In this document: positions 45,032-55,392 of the stretch, piece after piece | Layout of the letters: the number at the start of each line of letters is the position of its first letter | Numbering within the stretch: the first letter of the stretch is position 1 | Assembly: GCA_944384125.1 (NCBI GenBank) | Contig: CALWSF010000001.1 | Span: forward strand, 88,734 to 152,733 | Length of the DNA: 64,000 nucleotides | Direction: 5' to 3' | Origin: an uncultured Lachnospiraceae bacterium | GTDB lineage: Bacteria > Bacillota > Clostridia > Lachnospirales > Lachnospiraceae | Notes under the pieces: model-generated | The model's input: only the letters and a program-made list of their open reading frames with translations | Databases searched by the model: none | What the model was told of the DNA's origin: nothing | Program-made: the position numbers and the translations under genes

Positions 45032-45400
45032 ATGGTTAGCAAACAGTCAAGAAGCGAAGTTCGCGTTAAAAAGCACGCTAGAATACGCAATCGTTTTTCC
45101 GGCACAGCCGAGAGACCGCGTTTAGCAGTGTTCAGAAGCAATAATCATATGTATGCGCAGATTATTGACGATACAGTTGGAAATACTTTAGTTGCAGCAT
45201 CCACAACCGAGAAAGAGATCAAAGCTGAGCTTGAGAAGACAAATGATGTAGCAGCAGCTGCATATGTTGGAACTGTAATTGCCAAGAGAGCGCTTGAGAA
45301 GGGTATTAAGGAAGTTGTCTTTGACAGAGGCGGATTCATATATCACGGTAAAGTTCAGGCGTTAGCAGATGCAGCCCGCGAGGCTGGTCTGGAATTCTAG
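45032..45400 (+). CDS. rplR: 50S ribosomal protein L18
   Basis: The 122-residue protein ([55 protein letters not shown]) is L18, which binds 5S rRNA. ATG 45032 with AAGGAG at 45017-45022 is chosen over the in-frame GTG at 45026. Confidence 0.97.
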   Translation: MVSKQSRSEVRVKKHARIRNRFSGTAERPRLAVFRSNNHMYAQIIDDTVGNTLVAASTTEKEIKAELEKTNDVAAAAYVGTVIAKRALEKGIKEVVFDRGGFIYHGKVQALADAAREAGLEF

Positions 45401-45419
45401 TAGGAGGGAGAACATACAC

Positions 45420-45932
45420 ATGAAACGTACAAAAATTGATGCCAGCCAGTTCGAGTTAGAAGATAAGGTAGTGGCAATCAAACGTGTATCCAAGACTGTT
45501 AAAGGCGGACGTACCATGAGATTTTCCGCTTTAGTAGTAGTTGGCGATAAGAACGGACACGTTGGTGCTGGTATGGGAAAAGCTGCTGAGGTTCCGGAAG
45601 CAATTCGCAAGGGAAAAGAGGCTGCAGCCAGAAACCTGGTAGAAGTTCCGTTTGATGAGAATAACAGCATCCCGCATGATTTCCTTGGAAAGTTCGGAAG
45701 CGCAAATGTACTTCTGAAAAAGGCTCCGGAAGGTACCGGTATCATCGCCGGCGGTCCGGCTCGTGCCGTACTGGAACTGGCAGGATACAAGAATATCCGT
45801 ACAAAATCACTGGGCTCCAACAATAAGGCCAATGTAGTTCTTGCAACACTGGCTGGTCTGTGCGAGCTGAAGACCCCGGAAAAGGTTGCAAAGCTCCGTG
45901 GCAAATCTGTGGAAGAGATTGTAAACGACTAG
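45420..45932 (+). CDS. rpsE: 30S ribosomal protein S5
   Basis: The 170-residue protein ([53 protein letters not shown]-like [18 protein letters not shown]) is S5 of the mRNA entry site. ATG 45420 lies behind GTAGGAGGGAG; the open frame extends 51 bases further upstream but only this start fits. Confidence 0.97.
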   Translation: MKRTKIDASQFELEDKVVAIKRVSKTVKGGRTMRFSALVVVGDKNGHVGAGMGKAAEVPEAIRKGKEAAARNLVEVPFDENNSIPHDFLGKFGSANVLLKKAPEGTGIIAGGPARAVLELAGYKNIRTKSLGSNNKANVVLATLAGLCELKTPEKVAKLRGKSVEEIVND

Positions 45933-45944
45933 GAGGAAGAAAAA

Positions 45945-46127
45945 ATGGCAGAGAAGTTAAAAATCACATTGGTTAAGTCTCCTATCGGTGCCGTTCCGAA
46001 GCAGAGGGCAACGGTTGAGGCTCTTGGCCTTAAGAAGACAGGCAAGACAGTTGAGCAGCCGGATAATGCCGCAGTTAGAGGCATGATCCAGAGTGTGAGA
46101 CATTTAGTTAAGGTAGAGGAAATCTAA
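45945..46127 (+). CDS. rpmD: 50S ribosomal protein L30
   Basis: The 60-residue protein ([40 protein letters not shown]) is L30, a short 50S surface protein. RBS AGGAGGAAG precedes ATG 45945, 12 bases after rpsE. Confidence 0.96.
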   Translation: MAEKLKITLVKSPIGAVPKQRATVEALGLKKTGKTVEQPDNAAVRGMIQSVRHLVKVEEI

Positions 46128-46150
46128 GATATTCGCAAGGAGGTGCAGTC

Positions 46151-46591
46151 ATGGATTTATCCAATTTAAAGCCGGCGGTTGGCTCTAAGCACAGCGACAG
46201 CTTCAGAAGAGGCCGCGGACACGCATCAGGAAATGGAAAGACTGCTGGTAAGGGACACAAGGGACAGAAAGCGCGTTCCGGCGCTCCGAGACCAGGATTT
46301 GAGGGCGGTCAGATGCCGCTTTACAGACGTCTTCCGAAGAGAGGATTTACAAATAGAAACTCTAAGACGATCATCGGTATCAATGTAAGTGAGCTTGAGA
46401 GATTTGACAATGATGCAGTTGTTACCGTAGAGACATTAATCGAAGCAGGTATCGTAAAGAACCCGCGCGATGGCGTTAAGATTCTTGGAAACGGCGAGCT
46501 GACCAAGAAACTGACCGTAAAGGCAAACGCTGTAAGCGAAGGGGCAAAGGCTAAGATCGAGGCTGTTGGCGGAACCTGCGAGGTGATCTAA
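46151..46591 (+). CDS. rplO: 50S ribosomal protein L15
   Basis: The 146-residue protein ([53 protein letters not shown]) is L15 at the base of the central protuberance. RBS AAGGAGGTG lies upstream. It ends one base before the secY ATG. Confidence 0.97.
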   Translation: MDLSNLKPAVGSKHSDSFRRGRGHASGNGKTAGKGHKGQKARSGAPRPGFEGGQMPLYRRLPKRGFTNRNSKTIIGINVSELERFDNDAVVTVETLIEAGIVKNPRDGVKILGNGELTKKLTVKANAVSEGAKAKIEAVGGTCEVI

Positions 46592-46592
46592 T

Positions 46593-47909
46593 ATGTTTAA
46601 AACACTCCAGAATGCGTTTAAGATAAAGGAGATCAGAGAAAAACTGCTCTATACTTTCTTTATGCTTGTTGTGATCCGTATTGGTTCACAGCTGCCGATT
46701 CCCGGAGTAAAGACAACTTTCTTTGCCGAGCTTTTTGCACGGCAGCAAAATGATGCATTTGGATTTTTCAACACGATTACCGGCGGTTCTTTTACGAACA
46801 TGTCGGTATTCGCGCTGAGCATCACACCGTATATTACTTCTTCCATCATCATGCAGCTTCTCACAATCGCAATTCCCAAACTGGAAGAGATGCAGCGAGA
46901 GGGAGAGGATGGAAGAAAGAAAATTGCGGAATATACCCGTTATCTTACAGTTGGACTTGCTCTGATGCAGTCGATTGCCATGGCGGTCGGCTTCGGAGGA
47001 AAAGGACTTTTACTTGAGTTTACGGCAATGAATGTAATCGTAGCCATTGTTACCATGACAGCCGGAAGCGCAATGCTGATGTGGATTGGTGAGAGAATCA
47101 CGGAGCACGGTGTGGGAAATGGTATTTCCATCGTTCTTCTGTTTAATATCATCTCAACAATTCCCAGTGATATGATTACGCTTTATGAGAGGTTTATTCA
47201 GGGTAAAATTGTGGCGGTCGCTGTAGTATCTGCCATTATCGTTGTGGCGGTAATTGTGGCGATGATTGTGTTTGTTATTATTCTTCAGGATGGACAGCGC
47301 AGAATTCCTGTTCAGTATTCCAAGAAGATGCAGGGAAGAAAAATGGTTGGAGGTCAGTCCACCAACATTCCGCTGAGAGTTAATACAGCAGGTGTTATTC
47401 CTGTTATCTTTGCATCATCCCTGATGTCCTTTCCTGTGGTAATTGCCGGATTTTTCCGGGTGGATTATTCCACATTCGGCGGACAGATTCTGATGATGCT
47501 GAACTCCAGTTCCTGGTTCCGCCCTGAGATGCCGATTTATTCTCTTGGTATGGTGCTCTATGTGGTGCTGATTGTGGTTTTTGCGTATTTCTATACGTCC
47601 ATCACATTCAATCCGCTGGAGGTTGCAAACAACATGAAAAAGTCCGGAGGATTCATTCCGGGTATCCGTCCCGGTAAACCAACTTCAGATTACCTGAATG
47701 GCATTCTGAATTATATTGTGTTTATCGGAGCCTGCGGATTGATTGTGGTCTGCCTTGTGCCGATCATAGTTTCCGGTCTGTTCTCAGTGGGCAGTCTTTC
47801 GTTCGGGGGTACTTCCCTGATTATTATTGTCGGAGTTGTGCTTGAGACAATCAAAGCAGTAGAGTCTCAGATGCTTGTCCGCAATTACAAAGGATTTTTA
47901 AACGATTAG
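46593..47909 (+). CDS. secY: Protein translocase subunit SecY
   Basis: The 438-residue protein has about ten membrane spans and the SecY patterns [55 protein letters not shown] and the C-terminal [20 protein letters not shown]. It is the core of the Sec channel that exports preproteins. It starts two bases after the L15 stop with a weak RBS overlapping the end of rplO (GAGGTGATC). Confidence 0.97.
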   Translation: MFKTLQNAFKIKEIREKLLYTFFMLVVIRIGSQLPIPGVKTTFFAELFARQQNDAFGFFNTITGGSFTNMSVFALSITPYITSSIIMQLLTIAIPKLEEMQREGEDGRKKIAEYTRYLTVGLALMQSIAMAVGFGGKGLLLEFTAMNVIVAIVTMTAGSAMLMWIGERITEHGVGNGISIVLLFNIISTIPSDMITLYERFIQGKIVAVAVVSAIIVVAVIVAMIVFVIILQDGQRRIPVQYSKKMQGRKMVGGQSTNIPLRVNTAGVIPVIFASSLMSFPVVIAGFFRVDYSTFGGQILMMLNSSSWFRPEMPIYSLGMVLYVVLIVVFAYFYTSITFNPLEVANNMKKSGGFIPGIRPGKPTSDYLNGILNYIVFIGACGLIVVCLVPIIVSGLFSVGSLSFGGTSLIIIVGVVLETIKAVESQMLVRNYKGFLND

Positions 47910-48012
47910 AATAACTCGCTTTCTATGCAGGGGCTTTTTCGGCCGTCAGATGACAGTCGGAGACGGTTCCTGCCTGGAAGCGATTCTGTTGTATATGGGG
48001 AGGGAAAATTAT

Positions 48013-48657
48013 ATGAGGATTATCATGTTAGGTGCGCCGGGAGCCGGCAAGGGAACACAGGCCAAAAAGATTGCTGAGAAGTATGGGGTTCCGCACGTTT
48101 CAACGGGAGATATTTTCCGTGCCAATATCAAGGCGGGAACGGAGCTGGGAATGAAGGCAAAACAGTTCATGGATCAGGGCCTTCTTGTTCCTGATGAGGT
48201 TACAATCGGAATGCTTCTGGATCGCATCCATCAGGACGACTGTGAGAAGGGGTATGTCCTGGACGGTTTCCCCAGAACGATACCGCAGGCGGAAAGCCTC
48301 ACAAAGGCTCTGGCCGAGGCGGGCGAAGCAATTGATTATGCTATTGATGTCGATGTGCCTGACAGTAACATCGTAAATAGAATGTCCGGCCGAAGAGCAT
48401 GTTTAAAATGCGGAGCTACCTATCATATTGAATTTGCTCCGCCGGCAAAGGAAGGAATCTGTGATGTCTGCGGCTCTGAACTGGTGCTGCGTGATGATGA
48501 CAAGCCGGAAACAGTTCAGAAGCGCCTGACGGTGTATCATGATCAGACACAGCCGCTGATTGACTATTATAAAAAAGCCGGCGTGCTTCACTCTGTGGAT
48601 GGAACGCAGTCTATGGACGATGTGTTCAGAAGCATAACAGAAATATTAGGAGTATAA
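48013..48657 (+). CDS. adk: Adenylate kinase
   Basis: The 214-residue enzyme ([15 protein letters not shown]-loop, [23 protein letters not shown]) balances AMP, ADP and ATP. The LID has four cysteines ([15 protein letters not shown]), the zinc-binding Gram-positive type. ATG 48013 is chosen because GGGGAGGG at about 47997 is well placed; the frame upstream to 47950 shows no family sequence. It follows secY by about 100 bases. Confidence 0.97.
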   Translation: MRIIMLGAPGAGKGTQAKKIAEKYGVPHVSTGDIFRANIKAGTELGMKAKQFMDQGLLVPDEVTIGMLLDRIHQDDCEKGYVLDGFPRTIPQAESLTKALAEAGEAIDYAIDVDVPDSNIVNRMSGRRACLKCGATYHIEFAPPAKEGICDVCGSELVLRDDDKPETVQKRLTVYHDQTQPLIDYYKKAGVLHSVDGTQSMDDVFRSITEILGV

Positions 48658-48661
48658 AAGA

Positions 48662-49414
48662 ATGGCAGTGACAATCAAATCCCCCAGAGAGATTGAGCTT
48701 ATGAGAGAGGCAGGACGAATCCTGGCGATCACGCATGAAGAGCTTGCAAAAAATCTGAAACCGGGGATGTCTACCTGGGATATTGACCGCCTTGGCGAAG
48801 AAATTATCCGCAGTTATGGATGTATCCCTTCTTTTAAAAATTATAACGGCTATCCGGCGTCCATATGTGTGTCGGTAAATGATGAAGTGGTTCATGGGAT
48901 ACCACATAAAAAGCATTTTATCGACGATGGCGATATTGTCAGCCTGGATGCCGGGGTAATTTATAAAGGATATCATTCGGATGCTGCCAGAACATACGGG
49001 ATCGGCACTGTCAGTGAAGAGGCAAAACGTCTTATCGATGTTACCCGTCAGAGTTTCTTTGAGGGGATTAAATTTGCAAAACCTGGAAATCATCTTAATG
49101 ACATATCATCTGCAATCCAGAAGTATGCGGAGAGTTTTGGATATGGCGTTGTGAGAGATCTGGTAGGACATGGAATCGGTTCTCATCTGCATGAGGATCC
49201 GGAGATCCCCAATTTTGCGCGCAGGAGAAAAGGTATTCTTCTGCAGCCGGGAATGACATTGGCCATAGAACCGATGATTAATGCCGGAAGCTGTGAGGTG
49301 GCCTGGATGGATGATGACTGGACTGTGGTAACGGAGGACGGCTCACTGTCCGCTCATTATGAGAATACAATTTTGATTACAGAAAATGAACCGGAGATTC
49401 TGTCTCTTTCTTGA
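48662..49414 (+). CDS. map: Methionine aminopeptidase type I
   Basis: The 250-residue enzyme removes initiator Met from nascent proteins. Metal ligands are visible in SLDAGVIYKGYHSDAARTYGIG (two Asp), DLVGHGIGSHLHED (His), AIEPMINAG (Glu) and ENTILITENEPEILSL (Glu). It starts four bases after adk and ends 49 bases before the KOW gene. Confidence 0.97.
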   Translation: MAVTIKSPREIELMREAGRILAITHEELAKNLKPGMSTWDIDRLGEEIIRSYGCIPSFKNYNGYPASICVSVNDEVVHGIPHKKHFIDDGDIVSLDAGVIYKGYHSDAARTYGIGTVSEEAKRLIDVTRQSFFEGIKFAKPGNHLNDISSAIQKYAESFGYGVVRDLVGHGIGSHLHEDPEIPNFARRRKGILLQPGMTLAIEPMINAGSCEVAWMDDDWTVVTEDGSLSAHYENTILITENEPEILSLS

Positions 49415-49463
49415 AAGCAAATATCGGCAGAGACAGATTGCAGCAGAAAGAACGGAGATCAGA

Positions 49464-49745
49464 ATGACGGAATGCACAGCAGGCTGTCTGGTACGGTCAC
49501 TGGCCGGCCATGACAGGGGGGAGTTATTTATTGTACTCAGAGCAGATGCGGATTATTTTTATCTGGCGGACGGCAGATTGAGAACTGTTGAAAAGCCGAA
49601 AAAAAAGAAGCGCAGGCATGTTCAGATATCCGGCCATAAAAGCCGGCAGATAAGTGAAAGCCTGGTGGCTGGTAAATGTGTGAGGGATGAGGAAATCAAG
49701 TATTTCATAAAGTGCGCAGTGCAGGGAGGTAAAGGGAATGTCTAA
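49464..49745 (+). CDS. KOW-domain RNA-binding protein
   Basis: The 93-residue protein has an L14e/L27e-like KOW fold ([33 protein letters not shown]) and a lysine-rich segment ([11 protein letters not shown]). The same small gene sits between map and infA in other clostridia as I recall, which suggests a ribosome- or RNA-linked role. ATG 49464 lies after GGAG; its last bases overlap the infA start. Confidence 0.8.
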   Translation: MTECTAGCLVRSLAGHDRGELFIVLRADADYFYLADGRLRTVEKPKKKKRRHVQISGHKSRQISESLVAGKCVRDEEIKYFIKCAVQGGKGNV

Positions 49746-49956
49746 GGCAGACGTGATTGAGATTGAAGGCGTTGTGGTTGAAAAACTGCCGAATGCCATG
49801 TTTAAGGTAGAGCTGGAGAACGGTCATATTGTTCTGGCGACTATCAGTGGAAAGCTCCGCATGAATTACATCCGGATTCTTCCGGGGGATAAGGTAACCA
49901 TGGAGATGTCACCGTATGATTTGTCCAAGGGAAGAATCATATGGAGAGATAAATAG
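49738..49956 (+). CDS. infA: Translation initiation factor IF-1
   Basis: The 72-residue OB-fold protein ([63 protein letters not shown]) is IF-1, which occupies the A site during initiation. RBS GGGAGG and the overlap of eight bases with the KOW gene point to coupled translation. Confidence 0.98.
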   Translation: MSKADVIEIEGVVVEKLPNAMFKVELENGHIVLATISGKLRMNYIRILPGDKVTMEMSPYDLSKGRIIWRDK

Positions 49957-50008
49957 GAGAGGGCCTGTCCCTTAGAAAGGGATGTCTCCACAAAAAATGA
50001 AAAAGCGC

Positions 50009-50037
50009 TTGCATTATAGAATAGGAAGTGTTATAAT
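50009..50037 (+). promoter_or_regulatory. Internal promoter between infA and rpmJ
   Basis: TTGCAT (50009-50014) and TATAAT (50032-50037) are exactly 17 bases apart. It would drive rpmJ-rpsM-rpsK-rpsD-rpoA-rplQ separately, behind a leader of about 165 bases. Confidence 0.7.
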
Positions 50038-50043
50038 GCTTGA

Positions 50044-50206
50044 GCGAACTTTGTTGAAGCACAGGCGAGGTCTGCCCTTTTTGCCGTGGGCCCGGCGAAG
50101 AGGCGAACTTTCCTGATGTACCTGTAGGTCCGAACAAAAGGACGACAATGGGTTAAAATATTGTATGTCCGATATTGGGCGGACTGTTACGGAAAGGAGA
50201 ATTGCT
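50044..50206 (+). other. Leader of the rpmJ-rpoA transcription unit
   Basis: The leader contains a repeated GCGAACTTT (about 50043-50052 and 50102-50110), GTCC paired with GGAC at 50129-50145 and GTCC with GGAC near 50168-50186. It resembles a folded operon leader and is a candidate site for S4 or another alpha-operon protein. It is inference from position and pairings. Confidence 0.35.
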
Positions 50207-50320
50207 GTGAAGGTTAGATCATCGGTTAAACCAATTTGCGAAAAGTGCAAAATCATCAAGAGAAAAGGCAGTATCAGAGTAATCTGTGAGAACCCGAAGC
50301 ACAAACAAAGACAGGGCTGA
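50207..50320 (+). CDS. rpmJ: 50S ribosomal protein L36, zinc-binding type
   Basis: A 37-residue frame with GTG start: [33 protein letters not shown]. Cys11, Cys14, Cys27 and His32 form the zinc site. RBS AAAGGAG precedes it. It is too short to be caught by ordinary length filters, but the match is clear. Confidence 0.97.
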   Translation: MKVRSSVKPICEKCKIIKRKGSIRVICENPKHKQRQG

Positions 50321-50447
50321 TGAAATAAGCAGTACCTGCAGTTTCGCACCGCTTTCTATATGAACCACTCGGATGAGTTGTTTAATAGTTTAAGCATTTA
50401 TACATTATCAACGAAGCAAAAATAACTAATGGAGGTGTACTACACAC

Positions 50448-50816
50448 ATGGCTCGTATTTCAGGTGTCGATTTACCAAGAGAAAAACGCGTCGAGATCGG
50501 CTTGACTTACATCTACGGTATCGGTAGAGCAAGTTCAAACCGCATTCTTGCAGAAGCTGGCGTTAATCCTGACACACGTGTTAAGGATCTGACGGATGAC
50601 GAGGTAAAGAAGATCGCAGCAATCATTGCTGACAGTCAGGTTGTTGAAGGTGATCTGCGCAGAGAGATCGCTATGAACATCAAGAGACTTCAGGAGATTG
50701 GATGCTACAGAGGAATCCGTCACAGAAAGAGTCTTCCGGTTCGCGGACAGAAGACAAAGACCAATGCAAGAACTCGCAAGGGTCCGAGAAAGACAGTAGC
50801 AAACAAGAAGAAATAA
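50448..50816 (+). CDS. rpsM: 30S ribosomal protein S13
   Basis: The 122-residue protein ([50 protein letters not shown]) is S13 of the 30S head. RBS GGAGGTG is upstream, after a gap of 127 bases from rpmJ. Confidence 0.98.
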   Translation: MARISGVDLPREKRVEIGLTYIYGIGRASSNRILAEAGVNPDTRVKDLTDDEVKKIAAIIADSQVVEGDLRREIAMNIKRLQEIGCYRGIRHRKSLPVRGQKTKTNARTRKGPRKTVANKKK

Positions 50817-50907
50817 TGGGTAACCATTGCATGTAACATGTTGTAAACTGAATCAGGTTAAGCGCAAGCAACAGGATTCAATATCAAAGAAAGTAGGTTA
50901 GTTTAAA

Positions 50908-51309
50908 ATGGCTAAGAAAGTGTCCACTGGTAAAAAAGTGACAAAAAAGCGTGTAAAGAAAAACGTTGAACGCGGACAGGCGCACATCCAGTCATCCTTT
51001 AACAACACAATCGTTACGTTGACGGATGCACAGGGAAATGCTTTATCTTGGGCAAGTGCAGGCGGTCTGGGATTTAGAGGTTCAAGGAAATCTACTCCAT
51101 ATGCAGCTCAGATGGCTGCAGAAACTGCGACGAAGGCAGCTCTCATCCATGGCTTAAAATCTGTAGATGTTATGGTTAAAGGTCCGGGCTCAGGCCGTGA
51201 AGCAGCAATCCGTGCCCTTCAGGCATGTGGTCTTGAAGTAACCAGTATCAAGGACGTAACTCCGGTTCCGCATAACGGATGCCGTCCGCCGAAACGCAGA
51301 AGAGTCTAA
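50908..51309 (+). CDS. rpsK: 30S ribosomal protein S11
   Basis: The 133-residue protein ([57 protein letters not shown]) is S11 of the 30S platform. It starts with an unusual AAAGTAGG spacing after rpsM. Confidence 0.98.
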   Translation: MAKKVSTGKKVTKKRVKKNVERGQAHIQSSFNNTIVTLTDAQGNALSWASAGGLGFRGSRKSTPYAAQMAAETATKAALIHGLKSVDVMVKGPGSGREAAIRALQACGLEVTSIKDVTPVPHNGCRPPKRRRV

Positions 51310-51327
51310 TTAGGAGGTGCAAGTAAA

Positions 51328-51921
51328 GTGGCAGTAGATAGAGTTCCTGTACTTAAAAGATGTAGATCTCTTGACCTGGATCCGGTTTATTTGGGAATCG
51401 ACAAAAAATCCAAGAGAGAGTTAAAGAGAGCCAACAGAAAGATGAGCGAGTATGCTCTTCAGCTGAGAGAGAAGCAGAAAGCAAAATTCATCTACGGTGT
51501 GTTAGAGAAACCGTTCAGAAATTATTATGCAAAGGCATCCAGAATGAATGGACAGGTTGGTACCAACCTGATGATCCTTCTGGAGAGCAGACTGGACAAT
51601 GTTCTGTTCAGAATGGGCTTTGGCCGTACAAGAAAAGAAACAAGACAGATTGTTGATCACAAGCACGTTCTGGTTAACGGCAAGTGCGTAAACATTCCGT
51701 CCTACCTTGTAAAGGCCGGTGATGTAATCGAGATCAAAGAGAAATACAAATCTTCACAGAGATATAAAGATATCGCTGAGGTAACCGGCGGAAGAATGGT
51801 ACCGGCATGGCTTGAGGTTGATGCTGAGAACCTGAAGGGTACTGTAAAAGAGATGCCGACCAGAGACGAGATTGATGTTCCTGTAAACGAAGTGCTTATC
51901 GTCGAGTTGTACTCCAAATAA
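51328..51921 (+). CDS. rpsD: 30S ribosomal protein S4
   Basis: The 197-residue protein (QLREKQKAKFIYGVLEKPFRNYYAKA, ESRLDNVLFRMGFGRTRKETRQIVDHKHV, NGKCVNIPS) is S4, a nucleator of 30S assembly and the alpha-operon repressor in E. coli. It uses GTG 51328 with TAGGAGG. Being inside the alpha operon here, unlike in B. subtilis, it could regulate its own operon leader. Confidence 0.97.
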   Translation: MAVDRVPVLKRCRSLDLDPVYLGIDKKSKRELKRANRKMSEYALQLREKQKAKFIYGVLEKPFRNYYAKASRMNGQVGTNLMILLESRLDNVLFRMGFGRTRKETRQIVDHKHVLVNGKCVNIPSYLVKAGDVIEIKEKYKSSQRYKDIAEVTGGRMVPAWLEVDAENLKGTVKEMPTRDEIDVPVNEVLIVELYSK

Positions 51922-51942
51922 TCAGGAGTGGCTGAATTCGCT

Positions 51943-51970
51943 GTACGCCCTTTTCTGGAAAAGGGTGTGC
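51943..51970 (+). other. Perfect hairpin between rpsD and rpoA
   Basis: A 12-bp stem (51943-51954 with 51959-51970) is closed by the loop CTGG, with CGCCCTTTT on one arm and AAAAGGGTG on the other. No U tract follows. It may tune rpoA relative to the ribosomal genes. Confidence 0.45.
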
Positions 51971-52035
51971 GGCGGATTGCTGCAAAGATGAGTATGACAG
52001 ACCCTCAATAAAAGTTCCCAGAAGGAGGGGCTATA

Positions 52036-52998
52036 GTGTTCGATTTTGAAAAACCAAAAATTGAGATTGCTGAGATATCGGAAGACAAAAGATACGGCAA
52101 ATTTGTTGTGGAGCCGCTCGAGAGAGGTTACGGCACAACATTGGGAAATTCTTTAAGAAGAATTATGCTTTCCTCTTTGCCCGGCGCAGCAGTAAGTCAG
52201 GTAAAAATCGATGGCGTTTTGCATGAGTTCAGCTCCATCCCCGGCGTCAAGGAGGATGTGACTGAGATTATTATGAACATCAAAAGTCTGGCAATCAGAA
52301 ACACCAGTGAAACCAATGAGCCCAAGACGGCTTATATCGAATTTGAGGGCGAGGGTGTGATCACTGCGGCTGATATCCAGGCTGATTCTGACATTGAAAT
52401 TTTAAATCCGGAACAGACTATCGCGACACTGAGCGGCGGTACTGACAGCAAGTTCTATATGGAGCTTACTATTACCAAGGGCCGCGGCTATATCAGTGCA
52501 GACAAAAATAAGAATGACGAGCTTCCAATCGGCGTGATCACGGTGGATTCCATCTACACACCGGTGGAGCGTGTAAATATGACAGTTGAGAATACGCGTG
52601 TAGGTCAGGTTACAGATTATGATAAGCTGACTCTGGATGTATTTACCAATGGAACCCTTGCTCCGGACGAGGCTGTGAGCCTTGCTGCCAAGGTTCTGAG
52701 CGAGCATCTGAATCTCTTCATTGATCTGTCTGAGAATGCCAGAACTGCAGAAGTTATGGTAGAGAAAGAAGACAATGAGAAAGAGAAAGTGCTCGAGATG
52801 AATATTGACGAGCTGGAGCTTTCAGTGCGTTCCTACAACTGCTTGAAGAGAGCTGGAATCAACACGGTAGAGGAACTGTGCAACCGTACGCCTGAGGATA
52901 TGATGAAGGTCAGAAACCTTGGCCGCAAGTCCCTTGAGGAAGTACTGGCAAAATTAAAAGAGTTAGGCCTGCAGCTCAATCCGAGCGAGGAGGCATAA
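52036..52998 (+). CDS. rpoA: RNA polymerase alpha subunit
   Basis: The 320-residue protein has an N-terminal assembly domain ([30 protein letters not shown]) and a C-terminal domain ([44 protein letters not shown] in parts), the CTD that contacts activators and UP elements. It starts at GTG 52036 after AGAAGGAGGGG. Confidence 0.98.
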   Translation: MFDFEKPKIEIAEISEDKRYGKFVVEPLERGYGTTLGNSLRRIMLSSLPGAAVSQVKIDGVLHEFSSIPGVKEDVTEIIMNIKSLAIRNTSETNEPKTAYIEFEGEGVITAADIQADSDIEILNPEQTIATLSGGTDSKFYMELTITKGRGYISADKNKNDELPIGVITVDSIYTPVERVNMTVENTRVGQVTDYDKLTLDVFTNGTLAPDEAVSLAAKVLSEHLNLFIDLSENARTAEVMVEKEDNEKEKVLEMNIDELELSVRSYNCLKRAGINTVEELCNRTPEDMMKVRNLGRKSLEEVLAKLKELGLQLNPSEEA

Positions 52999-53154
52999 AG
53001 GCAAAATCATTTTGACAGGTTTTGCAGAGAGATGATACATGATACGGGGCGGGTAAGTCCGATGTGCACAGCCGCGGAATCAATAAAACGCAGCAGACGG
53101 CCAGTAAGACCAAAGGTGCATGGCCGCCGGCTTCCATGAATGGAGGATTTTAAA

Positions 53155-53691
53155 ATGGCAGGATACAGAAAACTGGGAAGAACTTCCAACCAGAGAAAAG
53201 CAATGCTTCGCAGCCTTGTGACAGGTCTTCTTTACAACGGAAAAATCATTACGACTGAGGCAAGAGCCAAGGAAGTAAGAAAGATTGCAGAGGGACTTAT
53301 TGCACTTGCAGTAAAAGAGAAAGATAACTACGAGACAGTAAAGGTTACTGCAAAGGTAGCACGCAAGGATAAAGACGGCAAGAGAGTAAAAGAAGTTGTA
53401 GATGGTAAGAAAGTTACTGTTTATGACGAGGTTGAGAAGGAAATCAAGAAGGACAGCGCATCCAGACTTCATGCAAGAAGACAGATGCTCAAAGTTCTTT
53501 ACAATGTAACAGAGGTTCCGGCTGCAAAAGCAGGAAAGAAGAAAAATACGAAAGAAATTGATATGCCGGCTAAGCTGTTTGATGAGATTGCGCCGAAGTA
53601 CGCAAACCGCAACGGCGGCTACACAAGAATCGTAAAGATCGGTCAGCGCAAGGGCGATGGTGCGATGGAGGTTCTTCTGGAGCTGGTATAA
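53155..53691 (+). CDS. rplQ: 50S ribosomal protein L17, long form
   Basis: The 178-residue protein is L17 ([62 protein letters not shown]), which sits near the tunnel exit. It carries a charged insert of about 43 residues ([16 protein letters not shown]) between helices, versus about 120 residues in Bacillus L17. RBS AGGATTT region is weak; ATG 53155 (MAGYRK) fits over the in-frame ATG at 53140. Confidence 0.95.
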   Translation: MAGYRKLGRTSNQRKAMLRSLVTGLLYNGKIITTEARAKEVRKIAEGLIALAVKEKDNYETVKVTAKVARKDKDGKRVKEVVDGKKVTVYDEVEKEIKKDSASRLHARRQMLKVLYNVTEVPAAKAGKKKNTKEIDMPAKLFDEIAPKYANRNGGYTRIVKIGQRKGDGAMEVLLELV

Positions 53692-53713
53692 TGTTTCAGA
53701 TGATATGACAGAG

Positions 53714-53750
53714 TGGGATGTAAATTCTTTGAGTTTACATCCCATTTTTA
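53714..53750 (+). terminator. Terminator at the end of the ribosomal block
   Basis: TGGGATGTAAA (53714-53724) pairs perfectly with TTTACATCCCA (53734-53744) and is followed by TTTTT. It separates rplQ from spoIVB. Confidence 0.9.
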
Positions 53751-53833
53751 GTTGAAAAAACAGCAAGCATTCCATATGAAAAAAATATTTAAAAGTTGAA
53801 AAAAATAGTAACTCTGGGCAAAAAATAGCAGAT

Positions 53834-53859
53834 TGAATTTTTCCTTTCTTCACATACTA
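53834..53859 (+). promoter_or_regulatory. Possible forespore (sigma-G/F) promoter of spoIVB
   Basis: CATACTA (53853-53859) is a perfect sigma-G -10 element and TGAATT at 53834 resembles a -35, but the spacing of 13 is short. Forespore control would match spoIVB in Bacillus. Confidence 0.25.
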
Positions 53860-53914
53860 AGACCGTGATTCGGAATAAAAAAAACGGCAACAATAGTGTA
53901 AGGAGGAAGGAAAG

Positions 53915-55195
53915 GTGACGAGGAAAGAAAAGCTGAGAAAAACTCTTGTGATTCTGTTCTGGACCGGCCTGGTAACTACGGCCGGGCTGTCTTATCTGTA
54001 TATCCAGAGGGCAATCCCGGATCATCTGAATGTGGTTGTGGATCAGGAGGAGAGCTTTCATTTTTCCCTTCCTGTCAAAGTTTCTATGAAAAGCGAGAGC
54101 GAAGAGGTTGTTTTAAACAGTGGTTCCAATATTCCATCGGATGAAATTAATCTTCAGCTGAATCAGCCATTTTCGCTGTATTCGGCAGAGGAAGGAACAT
54201 ATCAGCTTAGCCTGAAGCTTTTTGGTCTTTTCAGTCTGAAAGACATAGAGGTCGATGTTTCTGATACCAGATATGCAATCCCCTGCGGGCTTCCTGTGGG
54301 TATTTACATGAAATCAGATGGTCTGATGGTAATCGGTACGGGAGAAGTGACAACTGACAGCGGAGAAACCATGGATCCGGCCGACGGAGTGCTCCAGTCA
54401 GGTGATTATATTGAAGCAATTAATGGCGTGCCGGCACTGGATAAGCGTGATATGATAAGCGCTGTAAATGAGTCTGATGGGGATGCCGTTACACTGGAAG
54501 TCAGAAGAGACGGGCAGGAGATGGAGATTGAAATGACTCCGGTTAAAACTGACAGCGGGGATTATAAACTGGGGCTGTGGATTCGGGATGATACACAGGG
54601 TATCGGAACAATGACATATATCAGCACCAACGGAGAGTTTGGTGCACTGGGACACGGAATCAGTGACAGCGATACGGGAATGCTTGTTCAGACATCCGGG
54701 GGAGAACTCTATGACACAGAGATTATGGGGATTGAGAAAGGAACCTTCGGTAAACCGGGGGTAATGTCCGGAGTGATTTATTATGGAAATCAGTCCAGAC
54801 TGGGAACAATAGAGGCCAATACAAATCAGGGAATATTTGGAATTGTAAACGATCGCTTCCGGAACAGAGTTGAAAGTGAAGCGATACCTGTGGGCTACCG
54901 CCAGGATGTGAAAAAAGGAAAAGCCTATATACGAAGCAGTATATCCGGGGAAGTGAAGGATTATGAGATTGAAATTCAGAAGGTTGACTATTCTACGGCA
55001 CGAAAAAATAAGGATATGATTATAAAGGTAACAGATCCGGAGCTTTTGGCTCTGACCGGGGGAATTGTGCAGGGAATGTCAGGCTCTCCCATTATTCAGG
55101 ACGGAAAGCTGATCGGGGCTGTGACACATGTATTTATTCAGGACAGCACGAAGGGCTATGGAATCTTTATTGAGAATATGCTGCAGCATGAATAG
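53915..55195 (+). CDS. spoIVB: SpoIVB serine peptidase (S55)
   Basis: The 426-residue protein has an N-terminal membrane segment (LVILFWTGLVTTAGLSYLYI), a PDZ domain near residues 150-210 (GVLQSGDYIEAINGVPAL) and the S55 core with GALGHGISD (His) and GMSGSP (Ser). SpoIVB is made in the forespore and triggers processing of pro-sigma-K. It uses GTG 53915 with AAGGAGGAAGG. spo0A follows downstream, the common clostridial order. Confidence 0.93.
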   Translation: MTRKEKLRKTLVILFWTGLVTTAGLSYLYIQRAIPDHLNVVVDQEESFHFSLPVKVSMKSESEEVVLNSGSNIPSDEINLQLNQPFSLYSAEEGTYQLSLKLFGLFSLKDIEVDVSDTRYAIPCGLPVGIYMKSDGLMVIGTGEVTTDSGETMDPADGVLQSGDYIEAINGVPALDKRDMISAVNESDGDAVTLEVRRDGQEMEIEMTPVKTDSGDYKLGLWIRDDTQGIGTMTYISTNGEFGALGHGISDSDTGMLVQTSGGELYDTEIMGIEKGTFGKPGVMSGVIYYGNQSRLGTIEANTNQGIFGIVNDRFRNRVESEAIPVGYRQDVKKGKAYIRSSISGEVKDYEIEIQKVDYSTARKNKDMIIKVTDPELLALTGGIVQGMSGSPIIQDGKLIGAVTHVFIQDSTKGYGIFIENMLQHE

Positions 55196-55270
55196 AGAGA
55201 ATATTTCCGGTCAGAACCGGCGAAAATGGAGACAGGTACGCATACAGGGAAAATGGCTCAGGGGAAAGTG

Positions 55271-55287
55271 TTCGACAAAAATCGACA
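55271..55287. promoter_or_regulatory. Tandem 0A boxes (Spo0A sites)
   Basis: TTCGACA (55271-55277) is a perfect 0A box on the minus strand (TGTCGAA), and ATCGACA (55281-55287) is a 6-of-7 match, with starts 10 bases apart. Spo0A dimers bind boxes so arranged in B. subtilis. They lie far upstream of the promoters. Confidence 0.6.
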
Positions 55288-55392
55288 TTCAAGGTCAGGG
55301 CTGACAGAGTATAATTTTGGGAAGTACCTTCTGCAAAGCCTTTACTGCGCGTACTTTTTCCGGCTTAAATCTGCAGGAGGGTAAGGGATCGG

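Noticed and set aside
53007-53154. Second promoter before rplQ at TTGACA
   Set aside because: No fitting -10 was found at 16-18 bases, so it was not listed.
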